Below are positions 7,642-15,147 of a DNA stretch of 40,049 nt, in pieces. Within the stretch, counting starts at the first letter, position 1. The number at the start of each line of letters is the position of its first letter. The notes below the pieces were generated by a model that was not told the DNA's origin, searched no databases, and saw nothing but the letters and a program-made list of their open reading frames with translations. Both the position numbers and the translations under genes were made by a program. Source of the stretch: a virus; IMG/VR virus record IMGVR_UViG_3300033148_003908, positions 1-40,049 of that record, one strand, 5' to 3'.

Positions 7642-7850
7642 TGAGTAAAACATCGAACATATTAAACGATTTACAAAATGGCATAGTAGTAAATATGCTT
7701 AAAAATATTCCTAGATATGGAACGAGCTGCAGAAGTAGAATTGCAGAATTTAGACACAATGGTATTTATATTCTTTCAAGAACTGCGGATCAATCAAGCG
7801 GTGCTTTAGAATATTTTATACCTAGGTGTGCAAAAAATATAGGGGCATAA
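7641..7850 (+). CDS. Small winged-helix DNA-binding protein (HTH_39-like)
   Basis: 69 aa from the ATG at 7641, which has GGGG six bases upstream. ILNDLQNGIVVNMLKNIPRY and SCRSRIAEFRHNGIYILSRT, then LEYFIP, match the compact winged-helix pattern often labelled HTH_39 in phage annotation (I..L..G..I.....L...G......RI..LR..G..I). Such proteins lie in phage recombination and replication operons and are thought to bind DNA. It overlaps the preceding gene by one base. Confidence 0.7.
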   Translation: MSKTSNILNDLQNGIVVNMLKNIPRYGTSCRSRIAEFRHNGIYILSRTADQSSGALEYFIPRCAKNIGA

Positions 7851-7851
7851 A

Positions 7852-8631
7852 ATGCAAAAGTATCTAGCAATTTTAATTATTATCGTTTGTACCATTTTAT
7901 TACAAGCTCACTCTATTCCGTTTTGGTTAGAACAATCAGATAGCAATATCGGTTATCTATGGAGTTTTACAATAGAGGGTGTTGCTTTGTGGTTATGGTT
8001 AAATAAAAGAATGATATTAGCTACTGTTGCTAGTGCTATTATTATTTTAGTTCCTCTTATGCAATTGAGTAAACCTTTACTAAGCGAGATAAGACTATTA
8101 GAAGCAAATATTGAGATTAAAAAACTTAATAGCTTGTCAATATCTCAAGGTAAAAAATTGCAAGATAAATATTTAACTACCAATTGGGCTGGAACTATTA
8201 ATAAAAACACTACTCATTTAAGAAGTGAGATAGATAATCAAAGAGAGCTTTTATCTAATACTTCAAAATTAAAAAGTGTGTATGAAAATATCTTTATTAT
8301 TGTTTTGCAAAGTGTGGCTTTGATAGTTGTTTTATTAACTCAAATTCAAGCGTTGAGAATGTTAGCATTTAATGACTTTCAAATTATCGAAACTAAAAAT
8401 TACGATGATTCCGAAATTATCGAAACCCCCGAAACAAGGGCGAAACGGTTACTTGATGATATTAATGAATACATCAAATATATGGGTATAACACAGCTAG
8501 AAGTTTCGATAATGCTTGAAGTTTCAAATAGTACAATTAGTAAGTTAAAGAATCGTGTAAGCGGTATAGGTGAGCCTCTTAGTGATAAGAAGCTTAGTGA
8601 GCTAGAAAATAAATTTAAGGAGATAGAATGA
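7852..8631 (+). CDS. Membrane-anchored helix-turn-helix protein
   Basis: 259 aa. Hydrophobic segments lie at about 4-20, 32-50, 54-72 and 146-166; a charged coiled-coil region (78-140) lies between the third and fourth. After the last segment comes an acidic linker with a repeated EIIETxE phrase. The C-terminus (about 210-245) has a helix-turn-helix, ITQLEVSIMLEVSNSTISKL, with the T-x-x-E..L.VS.STIS pattern of XRE-type domains. A membrane-tethered DNA-binding protein encoded just before SSB could hold the phage genome or an operator at the membrane. This is inference. Confidence 0.7.
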   Translation: MQKYLAILIIIVCTILLQAHSIPFWLEQSDSNIGYLWSFTIEGVALWLWLNKRMILATVASAIIILVPLMQLSKPLLSEIRLLEANIEIKKLNSLSISQGKKLQDKYLTTNWAGTINKNTTHLRSEIDNQRELLSNTSKLKSVYENIFIIVLQSVALIVVLLTQIQALRMLAFNDFQIIETKNYDDSEIIETPETRAKRLLDDINEYIKYMGITQLEVSIMLEVSNSTISKLKNRVSGIGEPLSDKKLSELENKFKEIE

Positions 8632-8873
8632 ACGTAAATACAGGGCATTTAATTGCAAGTTTGGATGATATAGTAGGTGAAGAAAAAAGTAATTATGAAG
8701 AACTTCATGGACAAGAAGCTAAAGAAGCTAAAGAAGCTAATGTTATATTAAATGGTAAAAGAGATCACTATCTTGATTTAAGTGAAAAATCAAGATTAGC
8801 TAACAAAGCTAGAAATATTAGAAAAAAGAAAAAGAAAATGTCGCAAAAATCAAAAGTTAAAAATAAAGGATAA
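8628..8873 (+). CDS. Small highly charged protein with 9-bp repeat
   Basis: 81 aa with an acidic first half and an extremely basic C-terminus (IRKKKKKMSQKSKVKNK). At 8715-8741 the DNA carries three tandem copies of GAAGCTAAA, giving the peptide EAKEAKEAN. It overlaps the preceding gene by 4 nt and ends three bases before the SSB gene. The basic tail suggests nucleic-acid contact. Function unknown. Confidence 0.65.
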   Translation: MNVNTGHLIASLDDIVGEEKSNYEELHGQEAKEAKEANVILNGKRDHYLDLSEKSRLANKARNIRKKKKKMSQKSKVKNKG

Positions 8874-8876
8874 TAA

Positions 8877-9362
8877 ATGTTTAACAAAGTTATTTTAGTT
8901 GGGAATTTAACTCGTGATATAGAATTACGATACAGTCAAGCAGGTATGGGAATAGCTAATACTGCTATTGCTACTACTCGCAAGTTCACTTCAAATGGTG
9001 AAAAAAAAGAAGAGGTTTGTTTTGTAGATATTACTTTCTTTGCTAGAAGTGCTGAGGTAGCTAATCAATATTTACGTAAAGGTTCTAAAATTCTTGTGGA
9101 AGGTCGTTTAAATTTCGACCAATGGACTGACCAGAATGGACAAAAAAGAAGTAAACACTCAGTAGTAGTTGAAACTATGCAAATGCTAGATAGTAAAGGT
9201 GATAATATCGAAAATCAAGAGTATGGTGATAATGGTCGACCAATAGAACAAAATCAAGCACCATCTCAACAACAACAGTCATATCAAAAACCAGCACAAC
9301 AAATGCCTAAGTCTGATAATGTTCCTGTTATCGATATTGATGAGGACGAGATACCGTTCTGA
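8877..9362 (+). CDS. ssb: Single-stranded DNA-binding protein
   Basis: 161 aa. The OB-fold opening (MFNKVILVGNLTRDIELRYS), VCFVDITFFARSAEVANQYL and KGSKILVEGRLNFDQWTD are classic SSB motifs over residues 1-110. A Gln- and Pro-rich linker follows, and the protein ends in DIDEDEIPF, the acidic tip that recruits partner enzymes in bacterial SSBs. It protects single strands made by the exonuclease and by replication. A preserved C-terminal tip suggests it can engage host repair and replication proteins. Confidence 0.95.
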   Translation: MFNKVILVGNLTRDIELRYSQAGMGIANTAIATTRKFTSNGEKKEEVCFVDITFFARSAEVANQYLRKGSKILVEGRLNFDQWTDQNGQKRSKHSVVVETMQMLDSKGDNIENQEYGDNGRPIEQNQAPSQQQQSYQKPAQQMPKSDNVPVIDIDEDEIPF

Positions 9363-9484
9363 TGCTAAGACACAAATGCCCTAGTTGCTTCAATGAGTTT
9401 ATGCCTAATGTGAAAGTATGCACTATTTGTAAAGATGGTGTGAAACTTATTAAGGTGTATAAAATAAAATATTATAAAGTGTAG
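9362..9484 (+). CDS. Tiny zinc-ribbon protein
   Basis: 40 aa: MLRHKCPSCFNEFMPNVKVC, then TICKDGVKLIKV and a basic, Tyr-rich end. Two CxxC knuckles (CPSC, CTIC) form a rubredoxin-like zinc ribbon. The ATG shares one base with the SSB stop (TGATG), so translation is coupled to SSB. Function unknown; small ribbons like this may assist replication proteins. Confidence 0.55.
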   Translation: MLRHKCPSCFNEFMPNVKVCTICKDGVKLIKVYKIKYYKV

Positions 9485-9492
9485 TAATGATA

Positions 9493-9530
9493 TAAACTTA
9501 CATTAAGTTACATTAGTATATAATTTTGAA
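9493..9530 (+). promoter_or_regulatory. Promoter with operator repeats upstream of the RHH gene
   Basis: Two TTACATTA repeats (9498-9505 and 9508-9515) lie 10 bp apart, and a TATAAT box (9519-9524) follows three bases later. The 18 bases at 9493-9510 are identical to 3448-3465 in the early control region, where a second repeat and a -10 box are placed at exactly the same distances. This is best read as a repressor operator overlapping a promoter, with autoregulation by the ribbon-helix-helix protein encoded at 9554. Confidence 0.65.
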
Positions 9531-9553
9531 TAAATGATTTTAAGGACTAGCGA

Positions 9554-9694
9554 ATGGCTAAAAAAGAAACAACAACAATTACGGTTACGGACGTTGATAA
9601 AGCGGATACAGATTATATTAAGAGTACTGGTCTTGCTAAAACTGTATTTATTCGTATGGCTATAAAAGAAAAAAGAGCTAGAGATTCAAAATGA
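9554..9694 (+). CDS. Ribbon-helix-helix transcription regulator
   Basis: 46 aa: MAKKETTTITVTDVDKADTD, then YIKSTGLAKTVFIRMAIKEK and RARDSK. A polar strand (TTTITV), a first helix (about 14-24), a G-turn and a second basic helix (about 28-42) make the Arc/CopG-type ribbon-helix-helix layout, which binds DNA as a dimer through the strand. The gene follows a promoter carrying 10-bp-spaced direct repeats, the kind of site such dimers bind cooperatively. The same repeats occur in the divergent early promoter region, so it probably controls both. AAGGA lies upstream of the ATG. Confidence 0.65.
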   Translation: MAKKETTTITVTDVDKADTDYIKSTGLAKTVFIRMAIKEKRARDSK

Positions 9695-9804
9695 TAGATG
9701 ATTTTTTAGTGCAATACTATTCTTGTTTAGGTGGTGTTGCATTGGTTGTGTTTGTGCTGTATTTACTTTTTCGCAAAGGTAGAGTTTGGGGTGAAAATCC
9801 TTAA
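9691..9804 (+). CDS. Tiny membrane protein coupled to the RHH gene
   Basis: 37 aa, with ATG overlapping the regulator stop as ATGA. It begins MIDDFLVQYYSCLGGVALVV and continues FVLYLLFRKGRVWGENP. One hydrophobic helix (about residues 10-27) is followed by a basic flank, so the C-terminus is probably cytoplasmic. Function unknown. Confidence 0.5.
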   Translation: MIDDFLVQYYSCLGGVALVVFVLYLLFRKGRVWGENP

Positions 9805-9813
9805 TATTATTAT

Positions 9814-9907
9814 TTTACTTAACCGAGCCTACCATAACTCGCCCGACTTGCATTATGTAAGTTCGGTTAAGTAAATCTTGAAATAGATTAGATGAGTTAT
9901 GGTAGGC
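9814..9907. ncRNA. Interleaved perfect inverted repeats (pseudoknot-like element)
   Basis: Arm A, TTTACTTAACCGA (9814-9826), pairs perfectly with 9863-9875. Arm B, GCCTACCATAACTC (9827-9840), pairs perfectly with 9894-9907. The order A-B-A'-B' means the two helices can form together only as a pseudoknot, or else exclude each other. Between them, ACTTGCATTATGTAAGT (9846-9862) forms a small hairpin and resembles the RHH operator half-site. No reading frame covers it. It sits between the RHH unit and the clamp operon. A structured RNA, a replication origin or a cruciform operator are all possible; the strand is undetermined. Confidence 0.55.
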
Positions 9908-9966
9908 ACATCTTCTTATATTTCCTTTTGAATATTTTTACTTAAATTTTAAGGATACCATATAAA

Positions 9967-10347
9967 ATGAGTGAACAACGAATAGATGGAAAATGTAGTA
10001 AATGTGCTGCTGAATTTACGAAAATAGTTAATGCTGATAAATCTTTTAGAGAAGATAGTACTCGCTATGTATTTAGCGATAGTAATCATGAATATAATAA
10101 ATCTGGTATGGTTTATGATATTTTTAGATGTGATAAATGTACTAGCGTTATTGATGAATCTTGGATTGAAATTCAAACTAAATTATCTAAATTACAAGAT
10201 GATAGATTGAAACTTGTTAAACAATTAACGGATAATTCTATATCGAATTCTTATGAAGAAGTTACTGGACTTAAATCTAGCATAGACGAACTAGATGTAG
10301 AGATAGAAACAGAAATAGAAGAATCAAACAAAAGGAAAATCGTATGA
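9967..10347 (+). CDS. Zinc-ribbon protein with C-terminal coiled coil
   Basis: 126 aa. CSKCAAEF (about residue 10) and CDKCTSVIDESW (about 56) provide two CxxC pairs of a zinc ribbon. The second half is a heptad-like helix (LSKLQDDRLKLVKQLTDN onward) ending in a charged tail. The ribosome binding site is AAGGAT. It overlaps the sliding-clamp gene by 4 nt, suggesting a joint role in replication, though no family was recognised. Confidence 0.65.
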   Translation: MSEQRIDGKCSKCAAEFTKIVNADKSFREDSTRYVFSDSNHEYNKSGMVYDIFRCDKCTSVIDESWIEIQTKLSKLQDDRLKLVKQLTDNSISNSYEEVTGLKSSIDELDVEIETEIEESNKRKIV

Positions 10348-11408
10348 AAATCGTAATACCAAAAAGAGAATTAGAAAACACATTAGTTAAGTCAATACCA
10401 TTCTTAGAGGCTAAAGATATGTCTCAAATCACATCAAATGTGTTGATAACTTTAAGTGATGATACAATGTCAATTAATGCTACTGATTATCAAATGGGTT
10501 TAAAGTCTACTGTGAGCGTTATGGGTATTGTAAATGATGGAACTGCTATCGTAAATGGTAAAAAGCTGCTAGATATAATCAAAGTACTAAAAGATGATAA
10601 TGTAACTATTGAAACTAAAGGGAATGATTTACATATCTCTCAATCTCGAAGTAAGTTTAAATTATCGTTATTTGGTGATGGTGAGTTTCCTAGTTTTCCA
10701 AAAATGGATAATAGCATAGAACTTTCTATTGATTCTGCACGAATGATAAATGCACTTAGAGAGATTACACCATCTATTGATTTGAATAATCCTAAACATG
10801 AGTTTAATGGTGCGTTGATTGATATCAAGAGTGATGGGATTAATTTTGTATCTTCTGATATGAGAAGATTATCTTTAGTAAATATTCCAGGTGAAAACGA
10901 TAATGAACTTGCAATTATTATACCTAGAAAAGCGATATTAGAAATTCAAAAGCTATTTATTGAAGATGTGAAGATTTATTGTAATGATATTTATCTGATT
11001 ATTGAAGCTAACAATTTTATATTTTTTGCTAAATTAGTGAATGGTAAATTTCCAGATTATTCAAGAATCATTCCTAGTGAAATTAATCATTCTATTAATA
11101 TCCCTAAACTTTCAATGATAGAATCCATTAAGCAAGTGCAGATTGTATCTGATGAAATCACAATTAATATCAGCGATGATACTATGACTTTTGGTGCTGT
11201 TAATGATTTTAATGATAAATCTTCAACTGATATGGAAATTGAATATAGTGGTGGTGATATTGTATTTGCTGTAAACTCTAAAATTTTATTAGATTTCTTG
11301 AATGTGATTTATAATAATGAATTTACGATACAAATCAACGATGCTAATTTACCTTTTATCTTAGAATCTGGTGATTTAAAAACTATTGTTATGCCAATAC
11401 AATTATAG
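10344..11408 (+). CDS. dnaN: DNA polymerase III beta subunit (sliding clamp)
   Basis: 354 aa, close to the usual 355-375 aa. The three clamp domains are recognisable: residues 1-115 (MKIVIPKRELENTLVKSIPF, then SQITSNVLI), a middle domain with ALREITPSIDLNNPKHEFNG and FVSSDMRRLSLV, and a third domain after NGKFPDYSRIIP. It ends in IVMPIQL, like the conserved M-P-x-x-L terminus. The wording resembles Campylobacterota DnaN. No polymerase is encoded here, so the clamp probably redirects host polymerase to phage DNA. It overlaps the zinc-ribbon gene by 4 nt. Confidence 0.92.
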   Translation: MKIVIPKRELENTLVKSIPFLEAKDMSQITSNVLITLSDDTMSINATDYQMGLKSTVSVMGIVNDGTAIVNGKKLLDIIKVLKDDNVTIETKGNDLHISQSRSKFKLSLFGDGEFPSFPKMDNSIELSIDSARMINALREITPSIDLNNPKHEFNGALIDIKSDGINFVSSDMRRLSLVNIPGENDNELAIIIPRKAILEIQKLFIEDVKIYCNDIYLIIEANNFIFFAKLVNGKFPDYSRIIPSEINHSINIPKLSMIESIKQVQIVSDEITINISDDTMTFGAVNDFNDKSSTDMEIEYSGGDIVFAVNSKILLDFLNVIYNNEFTIQINDANLPFILESGDLKTIVMPIQL

Positions 11409-11417
11409 GGGTTTATC

Positions 11418-12785
11418 ATGGAATATGAAAAATTTATTGAATCTAAAATTGTTCTAAATATAAATAGTGGTTTTGACATCAAAGAAGAATATCTAAATGA
11501 ATCATTATTTGATTATCAAAAAGAGATAGTGATTCGTGCTTGTAAAAAAGGAAAGTATGCTCTTTTTATGGATACTGGATTAGGAAAATCTATTACTCAA
11601 ATGAATTTCGGATATGCTGTAAACAAGCAGTTAGGGAAGAATGTTCTTTTTTTAGCTCCATTAGTTGTCGTGTATCAACTTCTAAAAGAATCTAAAAAGT
11701 TTGGATATGAATTGAATCATGTTTATAAAGATAGTTTTCATAAAGATGGTTTAAATATTACTAATTATGATAATCTCAAAAATATAGATACATCTATATA
11801 TGATTGTGTAATTCTTGATGAAAGCTCTATCCTTAAAAATGCGAGTGGAAAACTTAGGACTATGATGAATGATTTATTTCATAATGTGTCTTATAAATTA
11901 CTATGTACTGCTACACCATCGCCTAATGATTTTTTAGAGCTTGGCACTCATTCCGAAATGCTGAATGATTTAAAAGTTACTGAAATGAAAATGATGTATT
12001 TTACACAAGATAGAGCAAATGTTCAAAATTTTGTATTAAAATCTCATGCTACTGATGAGTTTTGGAGATGGGTATCTTATTGGGCTGAGTGTATTTCTAG
12101 TCCTACTGATTTGGGATATGATGGAACTGCATATGTTCTTCCAAAACTAAATGAAAACTTTATTGAAGTTGAGTTTGATGATTGTACATATATAGATGAT
12201 GGATTATTATTTTCTTTTAGTGAATCCAATGCTACGACTATAAGTAAAAATAAGAAAAAAACTATCGATCTTAGAATTGATAAATTAAAAGAACTTCTGA
12301 AAGATGATGAACAACATATTATATGGGTAGATACTAACGATGAAGCTGATAAAGTTCATGCAGCTATTGATGGTATTGTCGAAGTTAGAGGAAATGATAA
12401 TCCAGATGTTAAAGCTCAAAGACTTATGGATTTTTCAGATGGTAAAATTAAATGGCTTATGACTAAGACTAAAATCGCAGGGATGGGCTTAAATTGGCAA
12501 AATGCTCATAATATGACTTTTATAGGTCTTAACTATTCTTATGAAAAATATTATCAAGCGGTTCGTAGAATGTGGCGATTTGGTCAAACAAATGAAGTGA
12601 ATGTAAATATTATTGTTGCTGATAATGAAATTCATATATTACAAAATATGATGAGAAAAAAGAAGCAACATGAAGATATGAAGCGATATATGCTCGATGC
12701 GGTTCAGAATGTAAGACAACAAAAAGAGTTGAAAAGTAATGCTAATACTAAATTTACTTTTCCAATGTTTTTAAAAACTAAATAG
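11418..12785 (+). CDS. SNF2-family DNA helicase/translocase
   Basis: 455 aa, superfamily 2. The motifs run in order: FDYQKEIV (Q-like), Walker A DTGLGKSIT (52-60), FLAPLVVVYQ, ITNYDNL, DExx box ILDESS (132-137) and CTATPSP (163-169). The second lobe has HIIWVDTNDEAD, TKTKIAGMGLNWQNA and the motif VI QAVRRMWRFGQTNEVNV. The compact size and immediate linkage to a beta-class methyltransferase are common in phage replication modules. It probably remodels or unwinds DNA during replication. The gene is 6 bases ahead of the methyltransferase gene. Confidence 0.88.
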   Translation: MEYEKFIESKIVLNINSGFDIKEEYLNESLFDYQKEIVIRACKKGKYALFMDTGLGKSITQMNFGYAVNKQLGKNVLFLAPLVVVYQLLKESKKFGYELNHVYKDSFHKDGLNITNYDNLKNIDTSIYDCVILDESSILKNASGKLRTMMNDLFHNVSYKLLCTATPSPNDFLELGTHSEMLNDLKVTEMKMMYFTQDRANVQNFVLKSHATDEFWRWVSYWAECISSPTDLGYDGTAYVLPKLNENFIEVEFDDCTYIDDGLLFSFSESNATTISKNKKKTIDLRIDKLKELLKDDEQHIIWVDTNDEADKVHAAIDGIVEVRGNDNPDVKAQRLMDFSDGKIKWLMTKTKIAGMGLNWQNAHNMTFIGLNYSYEKYYQAVRRMWRFGQTNEVNVNIIVADNEIHILQNMMRKKKQHEDMKRYMLDAVQNVRQQKELKSNANTKFTFPMFLKTK

Positions 12786-12791
12786 GGATTA

Positions 12792-13784
12792 ATGATGGAA
12801 TTTAAACAAAAAGAAAATGAATTTATAGTTGAAGATAAAATTGGTTTATATAATACAGATTGTGTAGAGTTAGCAAAAGAAATGCCAGATAATAGTATTG
12901 ACTTTTCGATATATAGCCCACCATTTGCAGATATGTTTGTATATAGTGATAATATAAGAGATATGGGAAATTGTAAAAGCTATGATGATTTCTTTGTTCA
13001 ATATGAATTTTTAATAAAAGAGATGTATCGTGTTATTCGTCCTGGTAGATTAGTTGCTATTCATTGTATTGACATGCCCTTATTTAAAGGTAAAGATGGG
13101 CGAAGTGGTTTAAGAGATTTTCAAGGGGATATAATTCGTGCGCATGAAAAATATGGATTCACTTTTCATAGTCGTGTTACCATTTGGAAAGATCCAGTTA
13201 TTGAAGTTACGAGAACTAAAGCTCATGGACTTTTATATGCAACAACTTTAAAAGATAGTGCTAATTCTCGTCAAGGTGTAGCTGATTATTTAGTGGTAAT
13301 GGGTAAAAAAGCAGAAAATACAGATAAAGATTATGTGCCTATTCATCATCCTAAAGATACATTTTATGATTATGCTGGTAGTTCTAAAATTCCAGCTCCT
13401 TATGATTATAAAGATCAAAAACAATATGAGAGATTATCAAGCATTAATATTTGGCAAAGATATGCATCTCCAGTATGGTTTGATATTCGTCAAACTTGCA
13501 CACTTAATACTAAAGTTGCTAAAAGTGATAAAGATGGAAAACATATATGTCCACTACAACTTGATGTTATCACTAGAAGTTTACAGTTATGGACAAATGA
13601 TGGTGATACTGTTTTTAGTCCTTTTAATGGTATTGGTAGTGAGGGATATTGCTCTATTAAAATGAATCGTAAATATATTGGTGCTGAATTGAAAAAAGAA
13701 TATTTTGATGTAAGTATTGATAATCTAAAAAGTGCAATGAGTGATAATATAAATCTTTTTACATATGACAATAATGATGAATAA
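12792..13784 (+). CDS. DNA N4-cytosine/N6-adenine methyltransferase, beta class
   Basis: 330 aa. The catalytic SPPF motif IV is at residues 42-45 (FSIYSPPFADMF), and the SAM-binding motif I lies near the C-terminus (SPFNGIGSEGYCSIK, then YIGAELKKEYFDV). This motif order defines the beta class, and SPP(Y/F) is typical of N4-cytosine enzymes, though N6-adenine is not excluded. It may protect phage DNA from host restriction or act with the adjacent SNF2 protein. Recognition site unknown. No cognate restriction enzyme lies nearby. Confidence 0.88.
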   Translation: MMEFKQKENEFIVEDKIGLYNTDCVELAKEMPDNSIDFSIYSPPFADMFVYSDNIRDMGNCKSYDDFFVQYEFLIKEMYRVIRPGRLVAIHCIDMPLFKGKDGRSGLRDFQGDIIRAHEKYGFTFHSRVTIWKDPVIEVTRTKAHGLLYATTLKDSANSRQGVADYLVVMGKKAENTDKDYVPIHHPKDTFYDYAGSSKIPAPYDYKDQKQYERLSSINIWQRYASPVWFDIRQTCTLNTKVAKSDKDGKHICPLQLDVITRSLQLWTNDGDTVFSPFNGIGSEGYCSIKMNRKYIGAELKKEYFDVSIDNLKSAMSDNINLFTYDNNDE

Positions 13785-14007
13785 TTTAAATTCAGTTCAA
13801 AAAGCAAAAATAAAAGAAATTCTCAAAAACGTAGAATCAATGAGAGATGGAGATTTAGAAGCACTTAGGTGTAATATCTCTTCATCTGATGGGAATATGA
13901 AAGTTAAAGAGTTGATTTTAGAGGGTATCGACTCTATAATGAATAAAAAACAGCTTACTAATATTGCTACTGTTTGTGATGGTGATACTAAATTTGATGA
14001 GGAGTGA
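13765..14007 (+). CDS. Hypothetical protein, about 80 aa
   Basis: 76-80 aa, depending on which of three closely spaced ATGs is used (13765, 13774 or 13777); none has a clear Shine-Dalgarno sequence. The start overlaps the methyltransferase end, suggesting translational coupling. The protein is mainly helical (VQKAKIKEILKNVESMRDGD) with a short acidic end. Function unknown. Confidence 0.55.
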   Translation: MTIMMNNLNSVQKAKIKEILKNVESMRDGDLEALRCNISSSDGNMKVKELILEGIDSIMNKKQLTNIATVCDGDTKFDEE

Positions 14008-14010
14008 TTT

Positions 14011-14658
14011 ATGAATGAGCAAATGTATTATATTCAAGATAGCAGAGACTATGTAGGTAACTCTCCTTTATGGTGGGGTAAAAATAGGAGTGGATATACT
14101 TGTGATATTGATAAGGCAGGACTATATACAGAAGAAGATGCTATGGGTCAATTTAATTCAAGAGAAACGGATGTTCCTTGGAAACAAGAGGATGTTGAAA
14201 AAGCAGTTAAAAGACTTGTCGACCATCAATATTTAAATAAAAATGACGAAGATGGATTTTATACAAGATTAGAAAAACTTCAAAAAGAAAAAAGACTACA
14301 GCTTAAAAAAGAAAGAGAAGAATACGCACTAAAAGAATATAAAGATAATGAACTATTTAGTATTTATGAGCAATTTACTTTTGGTATTCATGGGAATATT
14401 AAGAATAGTACTGATTTTGAAATTGAGTTTGATGATGAAGTTAAAGGAAATTTAGATTGGCACGAACATTATTATCCAACTGCATACCCGAAACAAAAAG
14501 AAGAAATATTTGAAGATTTGATTAAGTATGATTATATATTCAAGTGTGATGATTGTAAAAACTATTGTTTAACTTTAAATCGTGATGAAGACATTGAAAA
14601 AATTTGTGATAGTTGTGGAGAAGAAAGATGGGAACATGAACAAGATGATGAAGGATAG
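14011..14658 (+). CDS. Phage protein with N-terminal DYVGNxxxWW-type domain and zinc ribbon
   Basis: 215 aa. The N-terminal 50 residues (YYIQDSRDYVGNSPLWWGKN, then GYTCDIDKAGLYTEEDA) match a small beta domain common in phage accessory proteins, described there only as hypothetical. A charged helical middle follows (residues 75-120). A C-terminal zinc ribbon has CDDCKNYC and CDSCGEE. It starts 3 bases after the preceding gene. The role is unknown; a processing or regulatory protein of the replication module is possible. Confidence 0.65.
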   Translation: MNEQMYYIQDSRDYVGNSPLWWGKNRSGYTCDIDKAGLYTEEDAMGQFNSRETDVPWKQEDVEKAVKRLVDHQYLNKNDEDGFYTRLEKLQKEKRLQLKKEREEYALKEYKDNELFSIYEQFTFGIHGNIKNSTDFEIEFDDEVKGNLDWHEHYYPTAYPKQKEEIFEDLIKYDYIFKCDDCKNYCLTLNRDEDIEKICDSCGEERWEHEQDDEG

Positions 14659-14663
14659 ACACG

Positions 14664-15104
14664 ATGCTATTTAGAAAAAAGAAACAAAAAACGCTCACTT
14701 CAAAAGAATACAGAGAACTAACATACAACCAAATGAGTGAACAACAACATCAAGAACAGTTTATATACTGGCTTGATAAACACGCTATTTATTATGAAGT
14801 TTCGATATCTGGTGTATATTTTCCTAATCCTCATAAAAAAGGTTCTAGTTCGTGGGCTATCCAAAATAGAGCTAATTTAATTGAGGTTGGAAAGCTTAAA
14901 AAGAGTGGTTGGAATAAAGGGCAATCGGATATCAAAGTTTATTTGAAATCTGTTGAGTTGCAAATCGAACTTAAAAAGATAGGCGGTAGTGCTTCAAAAG
15001 AGCAGCTTAAAACTCAAAAGATAATCAATAAGACTAAATATGCTAAGTATGTTATTGTTGAAGGTTATATGGCTTGTATTGAGTTGGTTGAGAAGTATAT
15101 CTAA
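14664..15104 (+). CDS. VRR-NUC domain nuclease
   Basis: 146 aa. EQQHQEQFIYWLDKHAIYYE (about residue 30) gives the opening Glu helix, then GWNKGQSDIKVYLKSVELQI (Asp near 90), then ELKKIGGSASKEQLKTQKII carries the (E)xK of the PD-(D/E)XK core. The final strand is KYVIVEGYMACIELV. This is the standalone VRR-NUC pattern found beside SNF2 or DnaB-like helicases in phages. It probably cuts branched DNA or Holliday-like junctions in replication or recombination intermediates. Confidence 0.82.
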   Translation: MLFRKKKQKTLTSKEYRELTYNQMSEQQHQEQFIYWLDKHAIYYEVSISGVYFPNPHKKGSSSWAIQNRANLIEVGKLKKSGWNKGQSDIKVYLKSVELQIELKKIGGSASKEQLKTQKIINKTKYAKYVIVEGYMACIELVEKYI

Positions 15105-15106
15105 GC

Positions 15107-15136
15107 TTGACACGGTATAATAATATAAACTATGCT
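15107..15136 (+). promoter_or_regulatory. Possible sigma70-type promoter before the homing endonuclease
   Basis: TTGACA (15107-15112) and TATGCT (15131-15136) are 18 bp apart, but this would place the transcript start almost at the ATG (15148). A TATAAT lies nearer (15116-15121) without a fitting -35. The region is the only intergenic gap in this part of the operon, which suggests the endonuclease carries its own promoter. Weak support. Confidence 0.35.
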
Positions 15137-15147
15137 AAGGAATTATT

